Source: Pseudotabrizicola sediminis
Lineage (GTDB): Bacteria > Pseudomonadota > Alphaproteobacteria > Rhodobacterales > Rhodobacteraceae
DNA length: 64,000 nucleotides
Assembly: GCF_004745575.1 (NCBI RefSeq)
Contig: NZ_RPEM01000001.1
Location: forward strand, 372,001 to 436,000
Direction: 5' to 3'
Of this stretch, positions 1 through 7,371 are shown in pieces. A model generated the notes under the pieces. It worked only from the letters and a program-made list of their open reading frames with translations. It made no database searches and was not told the DNA's origin. A program made the translations under genes and the position numbers. Each line of letters begins with the position of its first letter. Position 1 is the first letter of the stretch.

Positions 1-15
1 GTCGATGCCGCTCAT
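1..15 (-). CDS. Start of next GTA tail gene (partial, tail assembly chaperone)
   Basis: An ATG at 15..13 on the minus strand overlaps the TGA of the preceding gene in an ATGA junction and reads M-S-G-I-D before the window ends. In R. capsulatus-type GTA clusters a small tail assembly chaperone follows gp10, so that identity is inferred from position and the five visible residues only. Confidence 0.45.
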
Positions 16-332
16 CCCTCACCCGGCAGGGCAAAGGCGCGCGCCAGCAGTTCCGCCGCCACCCGTGCGGCTTCCATCGGGCCGCCCCCGATCTCGACGC
101 TCCGCAGATCCGCCGCAGTGCCTTGCCAGCCGCCTCCCCGCAGCCCCGCCACAAGCAATGCGAGAACGTCGCGCGATGAAAACTGCCCGGCCTCAAACCG
201 CTGCACCAGATCAATCAGCGACCCCGCCGCCAACTGCTCTTCCAACTCGGCCAGAGACCCAAGGGTCAGCTTGGCCACATGGCGCTGCCCGTCCAACACC
301 ACTGCCACCTCGCCCGCCCAGGGGTTCGCCAT
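12..332 (-). CDS. GTA gp10-family tail tube / tail assembly chaperone
   Basis: This 106-residue protein matches the GTA-gp10 (Phage_TAC_11) family, small proteins believed to chaperone tail tube subunits during tail assembly. The N-terminus MANPWAGEVAVVLDG is characteristic of the family. The ATG at 332 overlaps the TGA of the major tail protein in a TGATG junction, so the two are probably translationally coupled. An in-frame GTG one codon upstream is a less likely start. It lies in the correct order after g9 and before the next chaperone, as in R. capsulatus GTA. The family assignment is from recognition and gene order; nothing looks broken. Confidence 0.85.
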   Translation of the reverse strand: MANPWAGEVAVVLDGQRHVAKLTLGSLAELEEQLAAGSLIDLVQRFEAGQFSSRDVLALLVAGLRGGGWQGTAADLRSVEIGGGPMEAARVAAELLARAFALPGEG

Positions 333-745
333 CACAGCGCCACGAAGCTGAGCGCGCCCGCCGACGCCAACGACATCTCATACGTCGCCTCGCCATTATG
401 GCTGCCCGCGTATTCAATGGCCGTGATCATGAAAGCCCCTTCCACCACGCCAAAATCGGGAATGATCACCTGAAAATCCGGCACTTCACCGTCGAAAAAG
501 ATCTGGCGCGCCCGTTCATCGGTGTTGGCATCCCGAAACACGCCCGACCCCGAAATCGCCGCCGATTTCACTCCGGCCCCCCCCAGCAACTCGCGCCAGC
601 CACCTGTGCTTTCCAAGCTGGTCACATCCACCGTTTCCGCATTGAAGCTGATCCGCGTCGCCCGCAGTCCCGCCACCGTCTCGAAGGTGCCATCCCCCGT
701 CAGATCCACTTTCAGCAACAGATCCTTGCCGCTTTGTACCGCCAT
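332..745 (-). CDS. GTA major tail protein (gp9, TP901-1 type)
   Basis: This 137-residue protein is the major tail tube subunit of the GTA particle. It opens with MAVQSGKDLLLKVD and carries the family pattern of an ETVDVTSLES stretch followed by a Gly-rich segment, typical of TP901-1-like major tail proteins. Length is normal. It is followed without a gap by the gp10 chaperone and preceded, 33 bases away, by the DUF3168 tail terminator gene. High-copy particle proteins like this are usually well expressed; no separate promoter is visible here. Complete and unremarkable. Confidence 0.9.
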   Translation of the reverse strand: MAVQSGKDLLLKVDLTGDGTFETVAGLRATRISFNAETVDVTSLESTGGWRELLGGAGVKSAAISGSGVFRDANTDERARQIFFDGEVPDFQVIIPDFGVVEGAFMITAIEYAGSHNGEATYEMSLASAGALSFVAL

Positions 746-778
746 GTCCGTCTCCAGAAATAATTGAAATTCAGATCG

Positions 779-1177
779 TCAGATCTCGACCCTCACACGG
801 AATGTCAGATCAATCCGGCGCACGTCGCCGTCCTCCAACCGCCTTGCGACTGCCCTCAGGAACTGGATGCTCACAACCCGCCCCGTGCTCAGGGTCGGCG
901 TGGCCCCGGTCAGGCATTCGGACACGCCGGACGCCAAGGCTTTGGCGGTCAGAAATCCCGCTGCCTCGCTGATCACGCTGACCACAATCCTGTGCTCGGC
1001 ACCGTCCCCGCTTTTGTCCGACTGATCCAGCACCTCTTCCGGCACGATCAGAACAAAGGTCGATGCCGCCGCTGATGGCGGAACTGCGTCCACCACCAGA
1101 ACCCCGCTCAGCGCCGGGGCCGAGGTCAACAAAGCATAGATGGCCGTCTGCAAGGCCGCCGCTGCGCCATAGCTCAT
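779..1177 (-). CDS. GTA gp8, DUF3168 tail terminator/completion protein
   Basis: This 132-residue protein belongs to the DUF3168 family, which in phages and GTAs joins the head-tail connector to the tail tube. Visible landmarks are the helical start SYGAAAALQTAIYALL, a central VPEEVLDQSDKS segment and the C-terminal basic pattern RRIDLTFRVRVEI. Its ATG overlaps the stop of the upstream adaptor gene (1174), suggesting coupled translation. The order adaptor - DUF3168 - major tail protein is the standard GTA order, which supports the call. Confidence 0.85.
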   Translation of the reverse strand: MSYGAAAALQTAIYALLTSAPALSGVLVVDAVPPSAAASTFVLIVPEEVLDQSDKSGDGAEHRIVVSVISEAAGFLTAKALASGVSECLTGATPTLSTGRVVSIQFLRAVARRLEDGDVRRIDLTFRVRVEI

Positions 1178-1512
1178 ACCGGTCCCTCCTCTTGCGCAAA
1201 GCAGGTCAGATAGTGCCCCGACGGATCCCGCTCGGTCACCGCCAGCACTTGAAAGCTGCGGCCTGTCTGCGTCATCCGCTGGCCGGGCACCGGCCGTTGC
1301 GGCGATCCGACAGGCGCCCCCCGCACCGTGATCCGGTAGGGCACCCTCGACACCGTAATCTCTTCGCCCGCAGCCTCACGCCCCGCCCCCGGGGCCACAT
1401 GTGCCCAGAGTGTGCCGACAGCCTGCCAGGTGGTTGCAAACCCTCCGGCACCGTCAGGCGTGAAGACCGATTGCTCCAAGGTCAGAAGCCGGTTCAACTG
1501 CAACGGCGTCAT
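1174..1512 (-). CDS. GTA gp7, head-tail adaptor protein
   Basis: This 112-residue protein is of the phage head-tail joining (closure/adaptor) family. It begins MTPLQLNRLLTLEQ and contains the family's pattern of a short N-terminal strand, a W-A-H-V motif near residue 36 and the Q-R-M-x-Q region near residue 80 preceding F-x-V-x-A-V-x-E. It would sit between the portal/connector ring and the tail terminator. The start overlaps the gp6 stop by four bases. It is complete; the main uncertainty is the precise structural role. Confidence 0.8.
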   Translation of the reverse strand: MTPLQLNRLLTLEQSVFTPDGAGGFATTWQAVGTLWAHVAPGAGREAAGEEITVSRVPYRITVRGAPVGSPQRPVPGQRMTQTGRSFQVLAVTERDPSGHYLTCFAQEEGPV

Positions 1513-2111
1513 GCGCTGCCCCCGCCCAGAACCCGCACCGTCCGCCAGCGCTCGATCAGCGCCTGAACGGCCAGCGGCAAGGCAGGCCCGCCGCGCCCGC
1601 CAGAATGGCGCGCCTCATAAAACTCCGCCGTCAGCAGAAATACCGCCTGCGCCAGATCTGCCGGAACAGCGGCCCAATCCGCCCCGAAGCCCGCGTCGAA
1701 CACGATCTCGACTGCGCCATCCTCCGGAATGCGCGGCAAAGCCCCGCCGATCCCTTTCAAACGGGGACGGGCGCTGTCCGGCTCCAGCATATAGCTCTCC
1801 CCTGGCAAAACGCTGATGCCCCCCACGGCATCCACCAGCGTCACAGAAACCATCGCTGCGACCGGTGCCATCGGCAGGGCCTGTGCGCCCCTGTCGTCGC
1901 GCCAGCGGTTCAGCCGCAGCAGAAACCGACGCGTCAACAGGGCCTTGCCGGTGCGGCCTTCGATGGTTGCAATTGCAGCCCGCAGGTGGGCCGCGACCAA
2001 CCCATCCTGCAATCCATCATCCGCAAAGCCTGTGCCCAGCCGCAGGTGGTCTTTCATTCCCTGCACGGGCAGCGCATCGGGCAGCACCGTGGTCAGCTCG
2101 GTCAGCATCAT
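1509..2111 (-). CDS. GTA gp6, head-tail connector
   Basis: This 200-residue protein resembles the GTA/phage gp6-like head-tail connector, an alpha-helical protein that docks under the portal. The N-terminal half has the family's K-x-H-L-R-L pattern followed by helices rich in Ala (AHLRAAIATIEGRTGKAL). Two consecutive ATG codons are possible starts (2111 and 2108). It overlaps gp7 by four bases downstream. A 157-base gap with a strong hairpin separates it from the capsid gene upstream in the transcript. Confidence 0.82.
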   Translation of the reverse strand: MMLTELTTVLPDALPVQGMKDHLRLGTGFADDGLQDGLVAAHLRAAIATIEGRTGKALLTRRFLLRLNRWRDDRGAQALPMAPVAAMVSVTLVDAVGGISVLPGESYMLEPDSARPRLKGIGGALPRIPEDGAVEIVFDAGFGADWAAVPADLAQAVFLLTAEFYEARHSGGRGGPALPLAVQALIERWRTVRVLGGGSA

Positions 2112-2228
2112 GTTCTTTCTCCGATTGCCCCGTCACCGCGTAAAGATCGGGCGCGCGCCCCACACCGCTCGGTCAGAGGGGGGGGAGCAGCTAGACGGCA
2201 TGGGTTTTTTCGCACGCGCCCGAAAGCT

Positions 2229-2254
2229 GGCCAGCCTGAAACAACAGGCCGGCC
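2229..2254 (-). other. Stem-loop downstream of the capsid gene
   Basis: Ten-base arms at 2229-2238 and 2245-2254 pair with a single G-U wobble and a six-base loop. The structure lies 15 bases past the capsid stop codon (minus strand), before the connector gene. No U-run follows, so it may be an mRNA stabiliser or partial terminator that lets capsid be made in excess of the connector. Function is inferred from position. Confidence 0.5.
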
Positions 2255-2268
2255 GTTGACCGTTTTTG

Positions 2269-3465
2269 TTACGACACCGCGACCTTCAGCAGCTTGATCG
2301 CCGCATAATCGGTGATATCGCCGCCCACGCGCTTGTTGGCGTAGAACAGCACATGCGGCTTGGCGCTGAACGGATCGCGCAGAATGCGCAGATCAGGGCG
2401 CTCGGCAACGGTGTAGCCCGAGGCAAAGTCGCCAAATACGATCGGATAGGCATTGGCCGCCACATCCGGCATATCTTCACAGATCAGCACCGCATAGCCC
2501 ATCAGGCGTGGCGGTTCACCCGCCTGCAAGCCGTCCGACCACATGAAGCGGCCATCGGCATCCTTCATCTTGCGCACCGCACCGGCCGTTTTCGAATTCA
2601 TCACAAAGGCCCCATTGGCCCGGTAATCCGCCCCCAACGCATAGACCAGATTGACGATGCAATCGGCCGCATTGCTCGACGCGAAATCGGCCGCAGCCCC
2701 GGTCGGCACATAGCCCAGGCTGCCCCAGGTCCAGGACGCATTCGCCACCTTCGCCGGCAGCAGAATGCCCCGCGGCTTGTCGATACCATCGCCATTGATG
2801 AACGCCGCCGCCTCGGCCCGGATAAAGCGCGTGGCGATCTTGCCGGCCAGCCAGCCTTCGACATCAAAGGCACTGTCATCCAGCAGCCGCTGGCTGGCCT
2901 TCGGCATCGCCGAAAGCTCGTGCAGCTTGATGGAAATCCGCTCGATGGCTGGGGTTGAGGTCTCGGCCTGCGCCGCCGCTTCGGTGGCCCAACCCGATCC
3001 CACTTCGGTCCGGTCGATCAGCACGTCGAAGGAAATTGCCTCCACCTGCACCACATTGGCGACAGACCGCAGCGATGAGGTCGACACCAGCAAGGACCGG
3101 ATCGTATCGGCGGTCTGTGGGTCCACCAGATAGCCACCCTCGGCTGCCACGGCGGTGCTCATGGCCTTGCCTTCCAGCACCAGCCCGCGCAGCCCATCAT
3201 CGTCGCCCGACCGCAGATAGGCATCAAACGCCTTCTGATGGGGTGCATCAAGATCCGCCGCCGCCGAAAGGGCCGGGCGGCCATAGCTCATGGTTTTTTG
3301 GTTCAACATGGTCAGTCGCTCTTCCTGATGTTGCAGAGATTGTTTCACTTCGGCTTGAAACACTTTGAGTTCATTCACAAATCCGGCCATTGCGGATCTG
3401 ACCTCCGCTCCCGGATGCAGGGCCGTGGGCAAACCTTCCCCGGCCCGAGCTTTTGTCTCGGTCAT
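2269..3465 (-). CDS. GTA major capsid protein (gp5, HK97 fold)
   Basis: This 398-residue HK97-type major capsid protein forms the GTA head. It has an N-terminal coiled-coil scaffold-like delta domain (to about residue 100), then the mature capsid beginning near AVAAEGGYLVDPQT, where the prohead protease is expected to cut. Conserved GTA capsid landmarks include the RTEVGSGWATEAAAQ segment and the C-terminal D-P-F-S-x-K-P-H-V-L-F-Y. I chose ATG 3465 because AGGAG lies five bases upstream and homologues start with a similar MxTETK; the longer reading to 3534 is not supported. The protease gene precedes it, as expected. Confidence 0.95.
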   Translation of the reverse strand: MTETKARAGEGLPTALHPGAEVRSAMAGFVNELKVFQAEVKQSLQHQEERLTMLNQKTMSYGRPALSAAADLDAPHQKAFDAYLRSGDDDGLRGLVLEGKAMSTAVAAEGGYLVDPQTADTIRSLLVSTSSLRSVANVVQVEAISFDVLIDRTEVGSGWATEAAAQAETSTPAIERISIKLHELSAMPKASQRLLDDSAFDVEGWLAGKIATRFIRAEAAAFINGDGIDKPRGILLPAKVANASWTWGSLGYVPTGAAADFASSNAADCIVNLVYALGADYRANGAFVMNSKTAGAVRKMKDADGRFMWSDGLQAGEPPRLMGYAVLICEDMPDVAANAYPIVFGDFASGYTVAERPDLRILRDPFSAKPHVLFYANKRVGGDITDYAAIKLLKVAVS

Positions 3466-3499
3466 CGTTACTCCTGATGTTTGAACGAAAGCCGGGGCG

Positions 3500-4048
3500 T
3501 TACCGCTCGGCCAGTTGCCGGCGCGCGTCGTCAAAGACCTGCACCATTTGCCGCCAGTGCAAGCCGTCGTCCGACTTTGCCTCCACCCGCGCTTCGGAAA
3601 GCATCGGAAAGGTCACCAAAGACACCTCCCAAAGCTCCAGCTCCGACAAAAGCCGCTGGCCCTTGCCATTGCGTTCGGCCTTTACCGTTCGGTAGCCGAT
3701 CGACAACCCGTCAATCGCCCCCGCCGCCAGCAGGGCCGCCGCCTCGCGGCCCCTGTCCACTTCGGTCAGGATGCGCCCCTTGACCCACAGGCCGCGCGCA
3801 TCCTCCCGCACCTCCTCCCAGACCCCGATAGGCTGCGCCGGGTCATGCTGCCACAGCATCTTAACCTTGGCCCCCGCACCGGCCAGTCGCTTCAGGCTGG
3901 CACCGTAGGCTCCGGCCAGAACCATATCGCCGCCCTGATCCTTCACCCCGAACAGGCTGGCATAGCCTTCGACCACCCGGCCATCCGTCACCGTCAACCC
4001 TTGCTCCGGTCGCAGATACTTGCGCTCCGGTGCCCCATAATCGTTCAT
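3500..4048 (-). CDS. GTA prohead protease (gp4, HK97 family)
   Basis: This 182-residue HK97-family prohead serine protease matures the capsid by cleaving the scaffold domain. The catalytic His is visible in the WQHDPAQPIG motif near residue 68 and the catalytic Ser in G-L-S-I-G-Y near residue 116; an E-V-S-L-V-T-F-P motif that usually completes the site follows at about residue 142. It lies immediately upstream of the capsid gene and four bases downstream of the g3.5 gene, as in other GTAs. All key residues are present, so activity is expected. Confidence 0.93.
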   Translation of the reverse strand: MNDYGAPERKYLRPEQGLTVTDGRVVEGYASLFGVKDQGGDMVLAGAYGASLKRLAGAGAKVKMLWQHDPAQPIGVWEEVREDARGLWVKGRILTEVDRGREAAALLAAGAIDGLSIGYRTVKAERNGKGQRLLSELELWEVSLVTFPMLSEARVEAKSDDGLHWRQMVQVFDDARRQLAER

Positions 4049-4052
4049 CCCG

Positions 4053-4295
4053 TCACCTCATCGCCGCCTGAAGAATGGCTTCGGCCCCCTGCGTCAGCAA
4101 AAAGGCCGCAACCCCGTACACGCCCAGCCAGATGCGCTTTTCCAACCGCTCCAGCACAGCATCAATCTGGCCCAACCGGTAATCCAGCGCGGCCCAACGC
4201 TCTTCGGCCACGCGCTCATTCGCCTCGATCCGCGCCGCCGCCGCGTCAAAGCTGTCGAACAGGAACCGTGACCCTTCGGTTTTGCGGATCGTCAT
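4053..4295 (-). CDS. GTA g3.5 head formation protein
   Basis: This 80-residue protein corresponds to the small GTA gene between portal and protease (g3.5, a head formation protein of the RCAP_rcc01685 type). The N-terminal half is a charged amphipathic helix (residues about 15-55) and the C-terminus ends with a hydrophobic segment, W-L-G-V-Y-G-V-A-A-F-L-L. ATG 4295 overlaps the portal stop as ATGA, which fixes the start; a longer reading upstream lies inside the portal gene and is rejected. Identity rests mainly on gene order and general sequence type. Confidence 0.75.
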   Translation of the reverse strand: MTIRKTEGSRFLFDSFDAAAARIEANERVAEERWAALDYRLGQIDAVLERLEKRIWLGVYGVAAFLLTQGAEAILQAAMR

Positions 4296-5482
4296 GCCTC
4301 GTCCGTCACCGCAGGCAGGCCCAGCAACCGGCGCTTTTCGGCCTGCGTCAGGAAGTCGGCCGCCCCAACCCGCGCCCATTGCTGGTCACGCTCTGCGGCC
4401 AGCGCCGGGATCTGGTCCAGATCGACCTTTACCTCCACTGCCTCACCGGTGAACCCGGCCAGCCAATGGCTGACATCCGCCATCACCTTCGCCGCCAGCG
4501 GCAGCACGGTCAGCCGGTAGAACGCCCGGTTCGCCTCCTGGTAATTGGCATAAGTTGCATCGCCCGGAATCCCCAGCAGCATCGGCGGAATGCCGAAGGC
4601 AATCGAGATTTCCCGCGCCGCCGCCTCCTTGGTCTTCTGAAACTCCATGTCAGACGGTGAAAACCCCATCGGCTTCCAGTCCAGGCCTCCTTCCAGCAGC
4701 ATTGGCCGCCCCGCATTGCGGGCCCCCTGATGGTTCGCCTCGATCTCGCCCACCAGCCGGTCATACTGGTCGTTTGACAAAGACCCCTGCCCGTCCACCC
4801 CCTTGTAGACAATTGCCCCCGAAGGCCGTGCGGCATTGTCGAGCAAGGCTTTCGACCAGAAGCTGGCCGCATTGTGCACATCGACCGCCACCGCCGCCGC
4901 CTGCATCGGAGACAACCCATAATGGTCATCCTGCGGATGAAACGCCTTGAGATGGCAGATCGGCTTGATATCGCCGCGCATGTCAAACCGGTGCGTCCGG
5001 CCGCCAACCGTATAGTCATAGGCCACCGGCCACCCATCCGGCCCCGGCACCAGCGACATCCGGTCGGACCGCAGCACGTGCAACTCGCCGGGCAAGGCAC
5101 CCGCCCCCGGCACCGCCTCCAGATAGGCACTGCCGCTCAGCAGAAAATGCCCGTAGACCGCCTCCAGAAACTCGGCCCGCCCCTGCGCGCCATTGGGGCG
5201 GTTGATCACCCCCAGCACCGGATGGCTGTCATACCGCCGCTCGGCATCCTGACACACCAGAGGCAGCGCCGCTGCCGCCTCGGCCACCAGCTTCACCGCG
5301 CGAAACCCCACCGGATTTGCCAGAAACCCGGTCCGCGTCAACGAGGCCGCATCGCGCGGGCTCCACTTCACCCGGCCCGACGATCCCCAGGCCGCCACCC
5401 GCCCGGACGCACTCGCCTTGGTTTCCGGCGCGGCAAGGGGGGCGGACGAAGCCTCGCCCCGCCGCAGAAAGTTGAACACCAT
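4292..5482 (-). CDS. GTA portal protein (gp3)
   Basis: This 396-residue protein is the HK97-family portal, the dodecameric ring at the capsid vertex through which DNA is pumped. It has the typical N-terminal S-P-R-D-A-A-S-L-T-R-T-G-F motif near residue 41, a central M-L-L-G-I-P-G-D-A-T-Y-A-N-Y-Q-E-A motif near residue 304 and the F-Y-R-L-T-V-L-P helix that follows. Length is normal for the family. It sits between terminase and g3.5 and overlaps g3.5 by four bases. Intact. Confidence 0.94.
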   Translation of the reverse strand: MVFNFLRRGEASSAPLAAPETKASASGRVAAWGSSGRVKWSPRDAASLTRTGFLANPVGFRAVKLVAEAAAALPLVCQDAERRYDSHPVLGVINRPNGAQGRAEFLEAVYGHFLLSGSAYLEAVPGAGALPGELHVLRSDRMSLVPGPDGWPVAYDYTVGGRTHRFDMRGDIKPICHLKAFHPQDDHYGLSPMQAAAVAVDVHNAASFWSKALLDNAARPSGAIVYKGVDGQGSLSNDQYDRLVGEIEANHQGARNAGRPMLLEGGLDWKPMGFSPSDMEFQKTKEAAAREISIAFGIPPMLLGIPGDATYANYQEANRAFYRLTVLPLAAKVMADVSHWLAGFTGEAVEVKVDLDQIPALAAERDQQWARVGAADFLTQAEKRRLLGLPAVTDEA

Positions 5483-5523
5483 GTTTTCAGATCTCCGTTT
5501 TTCGGGATTGCCCCCGACGCGCG

Positions 5524-6876
5524 CTAGCGCCGTTCCAGCACCCGCATCTGCGGATTGCCGCTATAGGCCTTGGCCGGTTCGATCATCGCCTCCTGCAAGG
5601 CCCAGACCAACGCATCCACCCGGTCCGGGCTGCCTGCACCTTTGAACCCGGCGCGGGTCATCAGACACATCTGGTCCTCCAGCTTGCGCAGATAGCCTGA
5701 ATGGACCACCCGGCCCTGTTCATACAAAGCCGCCACCGGCTCCGCCCGAAAGCTCTTGCCCTTGGATGCCGACAGCCCGCGATAGGCCACCAGCGCACCC
5801 TGTTGGCGGATCACCGATTCAATCAGATCACCGCCCTGATTGACCTCGGCCACCATCCGGTCGGCCCCGTGCCGCTCATAGGCAGATACCGCCGCCCGCG
5901 CCCAGTCGGTGGGGGTGCCGCTGATGCTGGCGTCTTCCAGCACCACCGCGCGCCAGTCGCGCGGATTGCCCTCGGTGTTCACCCCCACCACCACGATCCC
6001 GCATTCATCCGATGTGGCTTTGCTGGTTACCGGCGGGTCCACCGCCACCACAATCCGGCTCAGCCGGTCGGGCGACGGCCCACGCGCCGCCTCCAGCATC
6101 TCGGTGGTCCACAGGGCACCCTCGATATCCTCGATCAGCTCACCCTCCAGCTCCTGCCGCCCCAGCCGCTGCCCACCGTATCGGGTCTGCACCTCCTCCA
6201 GGAACGATTTGGCCAGATAGGCCCGGTTTGCATCGGTGGGCGCGTGGGTCATCACCGTGGACGGGTTCTTCAAAATGGCCTTCAGCACCGGAATGCTCTG
6301 CGGCGTCGTCGTCACCACCTGCTGCGGGTTGGCCCCCAGCCGCAGCGCAAACTGCAACTGGTCCCACGTCTCCTGCGCACGCCGCCACTTCGCCAGTTCA
6401 TCCACCCAGGCCGCATCAAACTGTGGCCCCCGCAGACTGTCCGGATCATGCGCTGAAAACACCTGCGCCACCGCCCCGTTCGGCCAGGTCAGCATCCGAC
6501 GCGACCCGTTCCATTCCGGCCTCCGGTCGGGGGGCGAGCAGGCCAGAATGCCGCTTTCGCCAAACACCATCACCTCGCGCGCCTGATCCAGCGTTTCCGC
6601 TACCAGCGCCACCCGCCCGGCCCGGCCGGGGTCCGACGGACGCGCACCTTCGACCTGCGCACGCACCCATTCGGCCCCGGCCCGCGTCTTGCCCGCACCC
6701 CGCCCCCCCATGATCACCCAGGATTTCCAGGCTCCCTCGGGCGGCAACTGATGCGGCAGCGCCCAGAACTCAAACATCCAGGGCAGCGCCAGCAGCGCCG
6801 CATCCGACAGACCGTTCAGAAAATCGTCAATCACCTCCGGCGTCGCGGAGGCAAGCCAGACGCCGCCCGATCTCAT
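5524..6876 (-). CDS. GTA terminase large subunit (gp2, TerL)
   Basis: This 450-residue DNA-packaging ATPase/nuclease drives headful packaging of host DNA into GTA particles. The Walker A motif GGRGAGKTRAG lies near residue 57, Walker B (A-W-V-D-E-L) near residue 145, the T-T-T-P-Q coupling motif near residue 185, and the nuclease domain begins at the V-A-V-D-P-P acidic motif. I chose ATG 6876, the first start consistent with family N-termini (xWLASATPEVIDDFL); an upstream reading to 6978 overlaps g1 too far. It overlaps the 3' end of g1 by about 50 bases. Confidence 0.94.
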   Translation of the reverse strand: MRSGGVWLASATPEVIDDFLNGLSDAALLALPWMFEFWALPHQLPPEGAWKSWVIMGGRGAGKTRAGAEWVRAQVEGARPSDPGRAGRVALVAETLDQAREVMVFGESGILACSPPDRRPEWNGSRRMLTWPNGAVAQVFSAHDPDSLRGPQFDAAWVDELAKWRRAQETWDQLQFALRLGANPQQVVTTTPQSIPVLKAILKNPSTVMTHAPTDANRAYLAKSFLEEVQTRYGGQRLGRQELEGELIEDIEGALWTTEMLEAARGPSPDRLSRIVVAVDPPVTSKATSDECGIVVVGVNTEGNPRDWRAVVLEDASISGTPTDWARAAVSAYERHGADRMVAEVNQGGDLIESVIRQQGALVAYRGLSASKGKSFRAEPVAALYEQGRVVHSGYLRKLEDQMCLMTRAGFKGAGSPDRVDALVWALQEAMIEPAKAYSGNPQMRVLERR

Positions 6877-7162
6877 CTCGCGCGGCCTGAAAGTCGAGCT
6901 CGCCGGTTCCGACAGCCCCGGCAAGCGTTTTGCGGAGTTTGTCAACTTTGTTCCTCTCATCCATAAACAGCCGGACAAAGCTGGTCAGGTTGTCCGCGAC
7001 ACGTTTTGCCTCGGCCAACTGATCGAACTTGCCTGCCTCTACCGCTTCAATCACCTGATGCAGCCTGACGACCGCGCGCCCCAATTGCTGTTCGGCCACC
7101 CACAACAGGGCCTCTGGCGCTTCGGTCTTGTCCGCTTCCGTTGCAATGAAGTTGATTGTCAT
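6827..7162 (-). CDS. GTA g1, small terminase subunit
   Basis: This 111-residue mostly helical protein occupies the g1 position. In R. capsulatus g1 has been identified as the small terminase (TerS), which recruits DNA to TerL; its weak sequence specificity is thought to explain random host-DNA packaging. The protein has a long central charged helix (residues about 30-75) and no recognisable HTH. No strong ribosome binding site lies directly before ATG 7162. It is the first gene of the GTA transcript here, with a predicted promoter about 110 bases upstream. Confidence 0.75.
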   Translation of the reverse strand: MTINFIATEADKTEAPEALLWVAEQQLGRAVVRLHQVIEAVEAGKFDQLAEAKRVADNLTSFVRLFMDERNKVDKLRKTLAGAVGTGELDFQAARDEIGRRLACLRDAGGD

Positions 7163-7208
7163 GCTGTGCTGCCACCCGCCTCGCTGTCCCTCCGGTCGAG
7201 CAGATGTG

Positions 7209-7242
7209 AAAAAGAGCGGTCAGGGGTATTACCCCGCCGCTC
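7209..7242 (-). terminator. Intrinsic terminator or attenuator upstream of GTA g1
   Basis: On the minus strand a hairpin with outer arms 7237-7242 / 7214-7219 (GAGCGG/CCGCTC) and inner GGGG/CCCC arms is followed directly by TTTTT (7213-7209). It lies 130 bases after the mltG stop and 47 bases before g1, and also downstream of the predicted g1 promoter. It could end mltG readthrough or act as an attenuator of the GTA operon. Confidence 0.65.
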
Positions 7243-7268
7243 TCGACACGTCTTCTAGCATGTCACAA

Positions 7269-7297
7269 GTGATACATCGGACCGCGCGGCAAGTCAA
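7269..7297 (-). promoter_or_regulatory. Predicted sigma-70 promoter for the GTA cluster
   Basis: On the minus strand TTGACT (7297-7292) is followed after exactly 17 bases by TATCAC (7274-7269), a good housekeeping-type promoter. Transcription would begin about 100 bases before the g1 start. Prediction only. Confidence 0.55.
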
Positions 7298-7371
7298 GCC
7301 GAAAACGAAGCGATACCAATGGGTTACCGTGCTCCGCGTTTACGGGTTGTTAACCCTGACCCCGCGGCAAC

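Noticed and set aside
2269-3534. Longer capsid start at 3534
   Set aside because: ATG 3465 has AGGAG five bases upstream and matches known GTA capsid N-termini.
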